64,000 nt of DNA. It comes from Rhodanobacteraceae bacterium (GTDB lineage Bacteria; Pseudomonadota; Gammaproteobacteria; Xanthomonadales; Ahniellaceae). The DNA lies in the NCBI GenBank assembly GCA_016708465.1, contig JADJFT010000007.1:188161-252160 (forward strand). Direction: 5' to 3'. This document shows, one piece after another, positions 1 to 8,142 of this stretch (the stretch's first letter is position 1; each line of letters starts with the position of its first letter). The notes under the pieces are model-generated. The model had not been told where the DNA came from, did not search any database, and was given only the letters and a program-made list of their open reading frames with translations. The position numbers were made by a program, and so were the translations under genes.

Positions 1-1061
1 TGATAGAGCGCGTACATCGACGCGATCACCGCGAGCAATACCTGCGCTGTACAGATGTTTGAGGTCGCCTTCTCGCGGCGAATGTGTTGTTCACGCGTCT
101 GCAGACTAAGACGCGCAGCGGGTTGGCCACGCGTATCGATCGACAGACCAATGAGCCGGCCGGGAATCGAACGCTTGATGGCATCACGCACCGCCATGTA
201 CGCGGCATGCGGACCGCCATAGCCCATCGGCACGCCGAAGCGCTGGGTCGAACCGATGGCGATGTCGGCACCGAGTTCGCCGGGCGGCGTGAGCAGGGTC
301 AGTGCCAGCGGATCAGCAGCAAGCACGCTGATCGCGCCGGCGGCCTTGAGCTTCGCGATCGCGCCGCGATAGTCGCGGACATCGCCACGTGTGCCTGGGT
401 ACTGGAAGATCGCACCGAACACGTTCGACGCATCGAGGGCGGTGTCGGGATCGCCAACGATGACGTTCCAGCCGAGGGGTTCGGCGCGAACCCGAATCAC
501 TGCAATCGTTTGCGGATGGCAGTCGGCGTCGACGAAAAAGCTGGCTGACTTCGACTTGCTCGAACGCTCGGCCACAGCCATGGCTTCGGCTGCTGCGGTG
601 CCTTCGTCAAGCAACGAAGCGTTGGCGACATCGAGGCCGGTGAGTTCGCAGATCATCGTCTGGAAGTTCAGCAGGGATTCGAGGCGACCTTGCGAAATTT
701 CTGGCTGGTACGGGGTATAGGCCGTGTACCAAGCCGGGTTTTCGAGGATGTTGCGCTGAATGACGGCGGGCACGATCGTGCCGGAATAACCCTGCCCGAT
801 CAGCGAAGTGAACATCTGGTTGCGGTCAGCGAGTGCGCGCAGTCGCGCGAGCGCATCAACCTCGCTCAGTGCTGCACCCATCGAGGTCAACGGGCCGGCC
901 ATGCGAATGTTCGCTGGTAGCGTTTGTGCAATCAGTTCATCGAGACTGGCGGCATCGATCGCATCGAGCATCTCGCGCTGTTCCTGCGGCGTGGGACCGA
1001 TATGGCGGTCGGCGAAATCGCGGGCGACGTGGGGCTGGCGCAGGGAAACCGGTGCGGACAT
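1..1061 (-). CDS. gcvP: glycine dehydrogenase (decarboxylating), P-protein, 5' part
   Basis: P-protein of the glycine cleavage system: a cytoplasmic PLP enzyme that decarboxylates glycine and passes the aminomethyl group to lipoyl-GcvH. Reading leftward from ATG at 1061 the frame stays open for 353 codons to the window edge, so the stop lies outside. Visible landmarks are RHIGP (residues 19-23), [19 protein letters not shown] in the middle and [12 protein letters not shown] followed by [12 protein letters not shown] near the edge, all typical of GcvP. The N-terminus fits either the single-chain enzyme (about 950 residues in the family) or a GcvPA subunit; I favour single-chain because that is usual in gammaproteobacteria. 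A tandem glycine riboswitch lies just upstream. Confidence 0.95.
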   Translation of the reverse strand, partial: MSAPVSLRQPHVARDFADRHIGPTPQEQREMLDAIDAASLDELIAQTLPANIRMAGPLTSMGAALSEVDALARLRALADRNQMFTSLIGQGYSGTIVPAVIQRNILENPAWYTAYTPYQPEISQGRLESLLNFQTMICELTGLDVANASLLDEGTAAAEAMAVAERSSKSKSASFFVDADCHPQTIAVIRVRAEPLGWNVIVGDPDTALDASNVFGAIFQYPGTRGDVRDYRGAIAKLKAAGAISVLAADPLALTLLTPPGELGADIAIGSTQRFGVPMGYGGPHAAYMAVRDAIKRSIPGRLIGLSIDTRGQPAARLSLQTREQHIRREKATSNICTAQVLLAVIASMYALY

Positions 1062-1115
1062 GGCAGGCTCTCGAATAGGGGCGATGCAGGCGCGCAAACG
1101 CCATGCGGTGAGCCC

Positions 1116-1275
1116 CATCTGTACCCGTGCCTGAGAGCGTTATCCCTTCGGCGGGCGCGGCATCAGAAATGTGCGCCTCTTTCCAGATGTTCTGCTGCTG
1201 CTCGCGGTCCTTTTGCCTGAGAGTTTCCGGGGCGGTTGCTCCTTCGGCGCCGACATGCGTCGGTCTCTCCCGCAA
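1116..1275 (-). promoter_or_regulatory. tandem glycine riboswitch upstream of gcvP
   Basis: Two consecutive aptamers lie on the minus strand about 55 bases before the gcvP start. Aptamer 1 (about 1275 to 1205) has GGGAGAG, GCCGAAGGAGCAA and ACTCTCAGGCAAAAGGACC. Aptamer 2 (about 1186 to 1118) has GAAAGAGGCGC, CGCCGAAGGGATAACGC and CTCTCAGGCACGGG. The linker is short (about 18 nt), as in cooperative tandem glycine riboswitches, which normally switch on glycine cleavage genes when glycine is high. I see no U-tract hairpin between aptamer 2 and the start codon, so control may be translational. Confidence 0.93.
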
Positions 1276-1344
1276 GCGGCGCGCAGGTTAGCATGCGATC
1301 CCGTGATCAGTTGCAGTCGCGGGTTGCCGCCATCCAAACATCGA

Positions 1345-1623
1345 TCAGCTGGCGGACTTCAGTGTTCCTGGCAGCAGCGCCTTCCAGCGCTGGCGCGTTG
1401 CCTTGTTGCTCGGTTTGGAACCCGCGGTGCCGCTGACCGCCGGTGTGGCTGCTGTCGCCGCAGGTTCGCCCAGGTCCGGTGCATCGCTGCGGTTTGACGG
1501 ACACGGCAGTTCTGACTGCTGCAGCCCCGATACCGATGTCCTGGCCACGGCCGTAGCCGACACCAGCAACGCGATCAATGCAAAAACGAACGACAGTGCG
1601 GGGCGGAACATCGGCGTCTCCAA
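1345..1623 (-). CDS. small secreted protein of unknown function
   Basis: I do not recognise a family. The 92-residue frame (ATG at 1623, second in-frame ATG at residue 5) begins with a convincing signal peptide: FRPALSFVFALIALLVSATA then a VA-R cleavage region. The mature part is short, with an Ala/Pro/Ser-rich linker and a basic tail (ATRQRWKALLPGTLK). It lies upstream of the glycine riboswitch on the same strand, with about 70 bases between. Its intact signal sequence and lack of any gene on the other strand favour a real gene, but its function is unknown. Confidence 0.5.
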   Translation of the reverse strand: METPMFRPALSFVFALIALLVSATAVARTSVSGLQQSELPCPSNRSDAPDLGEPAATAATPAVSGTAGSKPSNKATRQRWKALLPGTLKSAS

Positions 1624-1804
1624 TTCATGAACGGGCTGGTCGTCGCACGCTCGGCGGCAAGACTGACCTCGGGTTTTTTAAAGCGCAAGTGCTGAGATTC
1701 ACAAAAGCACCAGAAGGTTGCATTTCTTTTTTTGACGCAGCGCAGCAAGCCGAAACCGTTCGTGCTGCCTACACTCGCGGCTCGTTTTGCTTGGGGAGCA
1801 GCGC

Positions 1805-3625
1805 TTGGCTGCACAGATCAGCGTGCAACGCCTGTCGGGTTACGGCCTGCGTCGGGCATTGGTGGCAGGAATTCAGCGCGTCATTGCGCGTCGCGATGAA
1901 ATCAATCGTATCAACGTTTTTCCGGTGCCAGACGGCGATACCGGGACCAATCTCGCATTTACCCTGAGCGCCGTATTGCAGGGCGTGCGTGCGCCGCGCT
2001 TGGCCAGCGCCGGCGAAGTGTTGCGACGGGCGGCCGCCGAGGCGATCGACGGTGCGCGTGGCAATTCCGGAGCGATCCTCGCGCAATTCTTTCAGGGCGT
2101 ATCCGAGGCGCTTGGACCAAGCAAGCGTCTGACACCCGATGCATTGGCGCGTGCCGTATCGCGTGGTTCGTCGCTGGCGCGCGAAGCTATGGCCGATCCG
2201 CGTGAAGGCACGATCCTGAGCGTGATCCATGCATTCGCGGTTTCACTGCGCGAGCAGGCCGATTGTGGCAATGACTTTCGTACCGGGTTTCGCAACGCCC
2301 TGCTCGTGGCACGTGAAGCGCTGCGACAAACGCCCGAACAACTGGCGGCACTGCGGGCCGCTGGCGTGGTCGATGCCGGTGCGCTCGGTTTCGTCGACAT
2401 GCTCGAAGGCATCGGCGAATTCATCGAGACCGGGCGCCGCGCCGACGATAGCGAAATGCCCGAGGAACTCGCGGCGGCGGGGATCGATACCGCGCGCGGC
2501 GGCGAATACATCGACGGCCATCGCTACTGCACCGAGTGCGTGATCAGCGGTGAAACGGTCGATCGCGGTGCACTGAAGGCGGCGTTGTTGGCGATGCCGA
2601 TTTCCAGCTTGGTCATCGCCGGCACACGCGAAAAAGTGCGCATTCACGCGCACCTCGACGAACCGACGCAGTTGTTCGAAACTGCAGCGCGATTCGGCGC
2701 GATCTCGCGTGAGAAAGCTGACGATATGCGTGCGCAGTCGAAGTCGGCGCATACGCGACGTGATCAAGTTGCAATTGTTGCTGATTCCGGCGCCGACATT
2801 CCGGCCGAGGCGATGGATCGGCTGAACATTCATTTGGTGCCAGTACGACTGTCGATCGGTGGCCGTGATTACCTTGATCGCGTGTCGATCTCGCCACGCG
2901 AGTTCTACAACGAGCTACGCACCAGCCCGGTGCCACCACGCACGTCGCAACCACCACCGGGCGATTTTCGCCGCCTGTTCGAGTTCCTGCTGTCGCACCA
3001 CGAGCGGGTCGTCGATGTCTCACTGGCGCGCGGTCTGTCCGGAACGATGCAATCGGCCGAGAGTGCTGCCAGTCGCACCGACTCGGCGCGTGTCGCGGTA
3101 TTCGATAGTTGCAATGGTTCTGCCGGACAAGGACTGCTGGCCATCTGGGCGGCGGAAGCGGCACTCGTGGGTTGGTCGTCCGAACGCATCGTCGAAGGTC
3201 TGACGCGAATGCGCCCACGCAGCACGTTGTATGCGGTCGTGCGCGATATCGGTTACGGCATCCGCGGCGGTCGCGCGCCGAAGTTGGCCGGTCCGCTAAC
3301 CCGCTTGCTGCGCTTTTCGCCGGTCGTGAAGAGCAAGGCCGATGGCCGACTCGGCCTCGTCGGGGCAGTATGGGGACGTGAAGATCTGCCGGAAAAATTT
3401 GCACGCAATATCGCCAAGCGGCTTGATCCTTCGCGCCAATGGCGACTCATCATCGGTCATTGCGATTGCGCCGAAGACGCTGAACGCGTGCACGCCATGC
3501 TGTTGCGCAGCGTGCGCAATATCGACCGTGCCTGGGTGATGGAGGCCGGTGTCGCAATCGGTGCCCATGCCGGCCCGGGTTCGCTCGTCATCGGCGTGCA
3601 GGACTACGAGCCACCGCAGCCGTGA
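1805..3625 (+). CDS. DAK2-DegV fusion protein, probable fatty acid kinase (FakA-FakB-like)
   Basis: A 606-residue fusion. Residues about 1-200 are a DAK2 (DhaL-like) kinase domain with NVFPVPDGDTGTN at 37-49 (metal-binding Asp43/Asp45) and GARGNSGA further on. Residues about 230-310 resemble the FakA middle domain (HRYCTECVISG, then a VRIHAHLDEP segment). From about residue 315 a DegV/FakB domain follows (VAIVADSGADIP, PPRTSQPPPGDF, SLARGLSGTMQSA), which in the family binds one fatty acid. In Firmicutes separate FakA and FakB phosphorylate fatty acids to acyl-phosphate; here kinase and lipid-binding parts share one chain. The start is TTG 1805, six bases after GGGGAG. The stop overlaps the GTG of plsY, whose substrate is acyl-phosphate, which supports this role by inference. 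Confidence 0.85.
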   Translation: MAAQISVQRLSGYGLRRALVAGIQRVIARRDEINRINVFPVPDGDTGTNLAFTLSAVLQGVRAPRLASAGEVLRRAAAEAIDGARGNSGAILAQFFQGVSEALGPSKRLTPDALARAVSRGSSLAREAMADPREGTILSVIHAFAVSLREQADCGNDFRTGFRNALLVAREALRQTPEQLAALRAAGVVDAGALGFVDMLEGIGEFIETGRRADDSEMPEELAAAGIDTARGGEYIDGHRYCTECVISGETVDRGALKAALLAMPISSLVIAGTREKVRIHAHLDEPTQLFETAARFGAISREKADDMRAQSKSAHTRRDQVAIVADSGADIPAEAMDRLNIHLVPVRLSIGGRDYLDRVSISPREFYNELRTSPVPPRTSQPPPGDFRRLFEFLLSHHERVVDVSLARGLSGTMQSAESAASRTDSARVAVFDSCNGSAGQGLLAIWAAEAALVGWSSERIVEGLTRMRPRSTLYAVVRDIGYGIRGGRAPKLAGPLTRLLRFSPVVKSKADGRLGLVGAVWGREDLPEKFARNIAKRLDPSRQWRLIIGHCDCAEDAERVHAMLLRSVRNIDRAWVMEAGVAIGAHAGPGSLVIGVQDYEPPQP

Positions 3626-4263
3626 TCGTGTCGATGATGTTTGGCAAGCTGCTCGCCGCCTATCTGATCGGCTCCGTTTCCGGCAGCTTGTTGCTCGGGC
3701 GCCTGCGTGGCGTCGATATTCGAACCTTGGGCAGCGGCAATGCCGGCGGCACCAATGCGCTGCGTACCCAAGGCCTGAAGTTCGCGCTCGGGGTGGTGTT
3801 GATCGATGTCGGCAAGGGCGCATTGGCCACTTGGATCGGTCTGCAGAGTGAGCCCGACACGACGATCGCCTTGCGCCTGGCACTCGGTTGCGGCTTCGCG
3901 GCCATGCTCGGTCATGTTTGGCCGCTATTCCACGGATTTCGCGGCGGCAAGGGGGTTGCGACGGTGATTGGCCTGTTACTGGTGCTGTGGCCATTGCTGG
4001 TGCTGCCGATGCTCGCAGTCTTCGCCTTGGCGTTGACCACGACTGGTTATGTCGGCCTCGGTTCGATCTTGGCCGGATTCACGATGTTACCGGCCGCTTG
4101 GTGGTTGTCCGAACGCGCGCTGGCGATTGAGTGGTGGATTGCCGGTGGTGTGGTTGCATTATTCCTGCTGTTTACGCATCGCGTGAATGTGCAACGCCTG
4201 TTTGCCGGCAACGAAAACCGGTTCGACAAGGCGCGCCTGCTGGCACGTCTGTTCGGACGATGA
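3622..4263 (+). CDS. plsY: acyl-phosphate:glycerol-3-phosphate acyltransferase
   Basis: Inner-membrane acyltransferase that makes lysophosphatidate from acyl-phosphate and glycerol-3-phosphate, the first step of phospholipid synthesis. The 213-residue sequence has the PlsY signatures: AYLIGSVSGSLLLGR, then LGSGNAGGTNALRTQG, and GHVWPLFHGFRGGKGVAT, plus several hydrophobic segments. The GTG start at 3622 overlaps the TGA of the upstream DAK2-DegV gene; ATG codons at 3634 and 3637 are alternative starts. Its stop overlaps birA by ATGA. Family identity is firm; the exact start is less sure. Confidence 0.96.
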   Translation: MIVSMMFGKLLAAYLIGSVSGSLLLGRLRGVDIRTLGSGNAGGTNALRTQGLKFALGVVLIDVGKGALATWIGLQSEPDTTIALRLALGCGFAAMLGHVWPLFHGFRGGKGVATVIGLLLVLWPLLVLPMLAVFALALTTTGYVGLGSILAGFTMLPAAWWLSERALAIEWWIAGGVVALFLLFTHRVNVQRLFAGNENRFDKARLLARLFGR

Positions 4264-5234
4264 ATCCGCATTCGCTCGACGCCCTGATTGAGCTGATCGC
4301 GGCTGGCGACGCACACAATGGCGAAGACCTTGCGCGGGCGCTCGGCCTATCGCGTGCAGCCGTGTGGAAGAAGATCGAAGCCTTGCGCGCACTTGGCGTT
4401 GAGATCGATGGCCGCCCCGGCAGCGGCTACGCGTTGGTACGGCCGATCGAACGCATGGATGCGACACACATTCGTCGGCAACTATCGGCGTCGACAAATG
4501 CGGCGTTGCCTGATCTGCGCATCGTGTCGGTGGTCGATTCGACCAATGCGGCAATGCGCGCCGAGGCGTCACGCCTGCGTTCGGGCAGCGTGTTGTTGGC
4601 CGAAGCGCAGACCGCCGGACGCGGGCGTCGTGGACGGGCGTGGGCGTCACCATTCGCGGCCGGGTTCCTCGGTTCGTTGTTCTGGCGCTTTGAGCGCGGG
4701 CTGGCTGATCTTGGCGGACTCAGCCTCGCGGTCGGTATTGCCCTGGCAGAGGCGTGGCGCGCGCAGGGTGTCGATGTGCGCGTGAAGTGGCCGAACGATC
4801 TTTGGATCGATGGTCGCAAGTTGGCTGGTCTGTTGGTCGAAGCCGGTGGTGAATTCCACGGACCGAGTCATGTCGTCGTCGGGCTGGGCTTGAACATGCG
4901 CTTGCCGGCGGCCGCACGCGATGGCTTGGATCAGCCGGCCACTGATTTGGCGACGCACATGCCGCAGCCGTATTCGCGCAATAGCGCGGTGGCCGTGTGT
5001 ATTACGGCATTGGTTGCCGCGTTATCGCAGTTCGAACGTGAGGGTTTTGCGCCCTTTGTCGCGCGCTGGCCGATGGTGGATGCGCTGGCGGATCGCGATG
5101 TAATCGTCCACGAGGCCAGTGGTCACTGGTCGGGTATCGCACGCGGCATCGATGATCGTGGCCGTTTGCAGGTGCAGACGACGGCCGCGATGCGCGTGGT
5201 TGATGCCGGCGAGATCAGCATTAGACTAAGTTGA
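4260..5234 (+). CDS. birA: bifunctional biotin operon repressor / biotin-protein ligase
   Basis: Activates biotin with ATP and attaches it to the biotin carrier protein of acetyl-CoA carboxylase; the N-terminal domain can act as a repressor. The 324-residue protein has a winged helix (about residues 18-47, GEDLARALGLSRAAVWKKIE), the biotinyl-AMP loop GRGRRGR at 120-126 and KWPNDLW at 176-182. An upstream in-frame extension exists but ATG 4260 overlaps the plsY stop (ATGA) and gives the standard N-terminus. The stop overlaps coaX. Having the DNA-binding domain makes it a class II BirA; no bio genes lie in the window. Confidence 0.96.
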   Translation: MNPHSLDALIELIAAGDAHNGEDLARALGLSRAAVWKKIEALRALGVEIDGRPGSGYALVRPIERMDATHIRRQLSASTNAALPDLRIVSVVDSTNAAMRAEASRLRSGSVLLAEAQTAGRGRRGRAWASPFAAGFLGSLFWRFERGLADLGGLSLAVGIALAEAWRAQGVDVRVKWPNDLWIDGRKLAGLLVEAGGEFHGPSHVVVGLGLNMRLPAAARDGLDQPATDLATHMPQPYSRNSAVAVCITALVAALSQFEREGFAPFVARWPMVDALADRDVIVHEASGHWSGIARGIDDRGRLQVQTTAAMRVVDAGEISIRLS

Positions 5235-5995
5235 TGGATCTGTTGTTCGACCTCGGCAATACACGCATGAAAATCGCCTGTCGCGATGCAGCGGGCGTGC
5301 GCTCGCTGGCGACATTGGCTTGGGATGCAAGCGACTTCCTCGCGCGCTGGCATGATCTCGACATTACGCCGCCAGAACGCATAGCGATCGCCAACGTGAC
5401 ACGCAGCCATCGTCTGGATGCGCTGCAGGCTCTGCTCGCGGTGCGCTTCGCCGACGTGCCGCCGCGCATCGCGCAAACCGAGGCGCAATGTGGGCGATTG
5501 CATATCGCCTATGCGCAGCCGCAGAAACTCGGCGTCGATCGTTTTCTTGCCTTGCTCGCGGCCTCGCAGCAGCCGCAGTTGCAGTTGCTGGTCGGGCTCG
5601 GCACCGCCATGACCATCGATGCCCTTGCCGCCAACGGCCAGCATCTCGGCGGGCTGATCGTGCCGGGCGTGCGTTTGATGCGCAAGGCGATGACGCGAGC
5701 AGCGCCGAACGTCGATTGGCATGACGGTGCGCATTGCATTGATTTCGCGTCCGACACCGCTTCGGCGCTGGAGTCCGGCATCTGGTGCGCGTTGGCGGGC
5801 GCCGTCGAGCGCAGTGCGCAGCGCCTCGCGATGTCGGCGGCCGCTGCGCCACTGGTGCTGTTGCACGGTGGTGACGCCCCGATGTTGGCAGCGCAGTTGG
5901 CATTGCCGGTACGGCGCGATGCCCTGCTGGTGATGCGTGGATTGGCGGCGTACCTTGATGCTGGCGTGGCACAATCGCGCCCCATGTCCGACTGA
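5234..5995 (+). CDS. coaX: type III pantothenate kinase
   Basis: Phosphorylates pantothenate, the first step of coenzyme A synthesis, in the cytoplasm. The 253-residue protein starts MDLLFDLGNTRMK, the ASKHA phosphate-binding loop of CoaX, and has KLGVDRFLALLAA, GTAMTIDALAANGQHLGGLIVPG and a C-terminal LLHGGDA motif. ATG 5234 overlaps the birA stop as TGATG. A birA-coaX-SPOR order is common in xanthomonads, which supports the taxonomic inference. Confidence 0.95.
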   Translation: MDLLFDLGNTRMKIACRDAAGVRSLATLAWDASDFLARWHDLDITPPERIAIANVTRSHRLDALQALLAVRFADVPPRIAQTEAQCGRLHIAYAQPQKLGVDRFLALLAASQQPQLQLLVGLGTAMTIDALAANGQHLGGLIVPGVRLMRKAMTRAAPNVDWHDGAHCIDFASDTASALESGIWCALAGAVERSAQRLAMSAAAAPLVLLHGGDAPMLAAQLALPVRRDALLVMRGLAAYLDAGVAQSRPMSD

Positions 5996-6003
5996 GTCCT
6001 GCA

Positions 6004-6678
6004 ATGTTCGCTCGCGTGTTGTTTCTGTTGCTGCTGGCCGCCAATCTAGGATTCGGAGTCTGGCTCTTGCTTGCACCGCCGGCAGCGGTCGCACAATGGC
6101 TGCCGACGGATCCTGGGGTCGCACAGCTAACGCTGTTGAATGAGCGCGACGGCGCATTGGCCGATGCCGCTGAATTGGCGCGTGCGCCGGAGCCGTTGGG
6201 CGCAGATCGCGATTTGCGTTGCACCACGCTCGGGCCGTTTCCGACGCAGTCCGATCTACGTCGAGCGATGTCGGTGCTGACGCCGCTGACGGAACGTATC
6301 CAGTTCCGTGAGTCGCGCGCGCTTCGGTCGCGCGGCTGGTGGGTCTATTTGCCGGCATTCGCGTCGCGCGATGCCGCGCTGACGGCCGCCCGCGAGTTAT
6401 CGTCGAAGGGCGTGCGCGACTATTACGTCGTCACTGCCGGCGATCAGGAAAACACCATTTCGCTGGGTCTATTCCGCGATGGCGACAATGCTGCACGTCG
6501 CCGTGATGAAGTGAAGGCGCTTGGCCTTGACGTGCAGCTCAACGAACGCACCGAAGATACGCCCGAATACTGGCTGGACTACGCCGTATCATCGACCCAG
6601 CGATTTGACTGGCGCGACCGCGTGCCGGACCGGCTGGAACTATCGGCGCGCGACCTGCCCTGCGGTCAGTTGCGCTAG
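6004..6678 (+). CDS. membrane-anchored SPOR-domain protein
   Basis: A 224-residue protein with one N-terminal membrane segment (VLFLLLLAANLGFGVWLLLA) and a periplasmic part. The segment from about residue 75 to 180 (CTTLGPFPTQSDLRRAM, GWWVYLPAF, DYYVVTAG, SLGLFRDGDNAARR) has the two beta-alpha-beta units of a SPOR domain, which in the family binds denuded septal peptidoglycan. It follows coaX by 8 bases and is probably cotranscribed. The tail (TPEYWLDYAV) is typical of the coaX-linked SPOR proteins. Its exact role in division or envelope maintenance is inferred only from the domain. Confidence 0.8.
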   Translation: MFARVLFLLLLAANLGFGVWLLLAPPAAVAQWLPTDPGVAQLTLLNERDGALADAAELARAPEPLGADRDLRCTTLGPFPTQSDLRRAMSVLTPLTERIQFRESRALRSRGWWVYLPAFASRDAALTAARELSSKGVRDYYVVTAGDQENTISLGLFRDGDNAARRRDEVKALGLDVQLNERTEDTPEYWLDYAVSSTQRFDWRDRVPDRLELSARDLPCGQLR

Positions 6679-6698
6679 ACTCGCGCCCCGTTCACGGT

Positions 6699-6771
6699 GC
6701 CGGCGTAGCTCAGTTGGTAGAGCAACCGCCTTGTAAGCGGTAGGTCGGGGGTTCGACTCCCTTCGCCGGCA
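6699..6771 (+). tRNA. tRNA-Thr (anticodon TGT)
   Basis: A 73-nt cloverleaf. Acceptor stem GCCGGCG (6699-6705) pairs with CGCCGGC (6764-6770), discriminator A at 6771. The D arm has GCTCAGTTGGTAGAGC, the anticodon stem ACCGC/GCGGT encloses CTTGTAA, anticodon TGT at 6732-6734, and the T arm has GGGGGTTCGACTCCC. CCA is not encoded. It sits between the SPOR gene and the Hpt gene on the same strand. Confidence 0.98.
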
Positions 6772-6799
6772 TGTCTTGTTCGCGACCTGCGAGTGCCTG

Positions 6800-7117
6800 A
6801 TGTCCGATCCCGTCACTGCGCTGCATGCGCGCTATCTCGCCAGTTTTCCGAACAAGCGCGACGAATTGCAAGCAGCCTTGTCCGCTTGGCGGCAGGCGCC
6901 CGCAGCAATTGATCGCATCGTTGCGCTGCATCTGCTCGTGCACAATTTGGCAGGGTCGGCTGGTGCCTATGGTTTTGACACGCTGGCGGATGTCGCGCGC
7001 AGTGCTGATCGTTTGTTGAAAACGCATGCCCGCGACGGCGATGCGCTGGTGTCGACGCAGATCGCGCCGATCGATGCTGCGGTGGTCGCCGTCTGCAGCA
7101 AACTCGCGTCAAGTTGA
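6800..7117 (+). CDS. Hpt-domain protein (orphan phosphotransfer protein)
   Basis: A 105-residue single-domain histidine phosphotransfer protein of the multistep phosphorelay type. The phosphoacceptor site is HNLAGSAGAYGF, with His48 the likely phosphorylated residue; the helices around it match the Hpt four-helix bundle. ATG 6800 (MSDPV) is chosen over an upstream in-frame codon because it removes a non-conserved stretch that borders the tRNA. No histidine kinase or receiver gene is adjacent, so its partners lie elsewhere. Confidence 0.8.
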   Translation: MSDPVTALHARYLASFPNKRDELQAALSAWRQAPAAIDRIVALHLLVHNLAGSAGAYGFDTLADVARSADRLLKTHARDGDALVSTQIAPIDAAVVAVCSKLASS

Positions 7118-7161
7118 TCGCGCAGTTATTCTCCGCGCCCCAACCTGAGCGAGCCGCGACC

Positions 7162-8073
7162 ATGCCCATCGTGACCCTGATTGGTGCACCAACCGACATC
7201 GGTGCCGGACATCGCGGCGCGTCGATGGGCCCGGAAGCATTGCGTGTCGCGCACATTACCGAAGCGCTGCGTGAGCGCGGCCTAGAGGTTGAAGATCGCG
7301 GCAATCTGATCGGCCCAACCAATCCTTGGCAGCCACCGGTCAATGGCTATCGACACTTACCCGAAGTCGTTCAGTGGAACCGCAGCGTCTATGACGCGGT
7401 GCACGCGGCTTTGGTCGACGGACGCCTACCGATCCTGCTCGGTGGCGATCATTGTCTCGGGCTCGGTTCAATCACGGCAGTCGCGCGCTACTGTCGCGAG
7501 CAAGGCAAGAAGCTGCTCGTCCTCTGGCTCGATGCGCATGCTGATTTCAACACTTCCGAGATCACGCCCAGTGGCAATGTGCACGGCATGCCGGTGGCCT
7601 GCCTGTGTGGCATTGGCCCGCGCGAGTTGACTCATCTCGGTGGCAATGCGCCAGCATTGCGTCCGGACCAGATCCGTCAAATCGGCATCCGCAGTGTCGA
7701 TGTCGGCGAGAAGAAGCTCGTTCGCGAGCAAGGCCTCGATATTTACGACATGCGTTACATCGACGAAATCGGCATTAAGCGCGCGATGGAGGAAGCCTTG
7801 TCCGACATCGATGCGAACACGCACCTGCATGTCAGCTTCGATGTCGATTTCCTCGATCCCGAGATCGCTCCCGGCGTCGGTACCACGGTGCCCGGCGGCC
7901 CGAACTATCGTGAAGCACAACTGGTGATGGAGATGATCGCCGACACCGGCCGGCTCGCATCTCTCGACATCGTCGAGCTCAATCCGGCGTTTGATGACCA
8001 CAATCGCACGGCCAAGCTCGCCGTTGATCTGGTCGAAAGCCTGTTTGGCAAATCGACGCTGATGCGTGCATGA
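7162..8073 (+). CDS. rocF: arginase
   Basis: Ureohydrolase that splits arginine to ornithine and urea using a dinuclear manganese centre. The 303-residue protein carries the metal ligands in GGDH (94-97), DAHAD (124-128) and SFDVDFLD (Asp227, Asp229), plus GHRGASMGPEALR near the N-terminus and NPAFDDHNRTAKLAVDL near the C-terminus. The N-terminal and C-terminal motifs fit arginase better than agmatinase. ATG 7162 gives MPIVTLIGAP; an upstream TTG overlapping the Hpt stop would add 16 unlikely residues. Confidence 0.92.
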   Translation: MPIVTLIGAPTDIGAGHRGASMGPEALRVAHITEALRERGLEVEDRGNLIGPTNPWQPPVNGYRHLPEVVQWNRSVYDAVHAALVDGRLPILLGGDHCLGLGSITAVARYCREQGKKLLVLWLDAHADFNTSEITPSGNVHGMPVACLCGIGPRELTHLGGNAPALRPDQIRQIGIRSVDVGEKKLVREQGLDIYDMRYIDEIGIKRAMEEALSDIDANTHLHVSFDVDFLDPEIAPGVGTTVPGGPNYREAQLVMEMIADTGRLASLDIVELNPAFDDHNRTAKLAVDLVESLFGKSTLMRA

Positions 8074-8142
8074 GGCGCTTCATCGTAACGGGCTGACATC
8101 CGTCATTTGCGTGCGGGTCTGGAACGAGTGAAGCTCGGCGGC

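Noticed and set aside
1732..1775. Promoter for the DAK2-DegV gene using TTGACG at 1732
   Set aside because: No -10-like hexamer at 16-19 bases spacing; the next candidate is about 32 bases away.
4131..4259. N-terminal extension of birA by 43 codons
   Set aside because: Overlaps plsY coding; ATG 4260 gives the normal BirA start and an ATGA overlap.
5123..6358. Long minus-strand open frame (about 411 codons) across birA end, coaX and SPOR
   Set aside because: Antisense to genes with clear motifs; His/Arg/Gln-rich composition typical of a shadow frame in GC-rich DNA.
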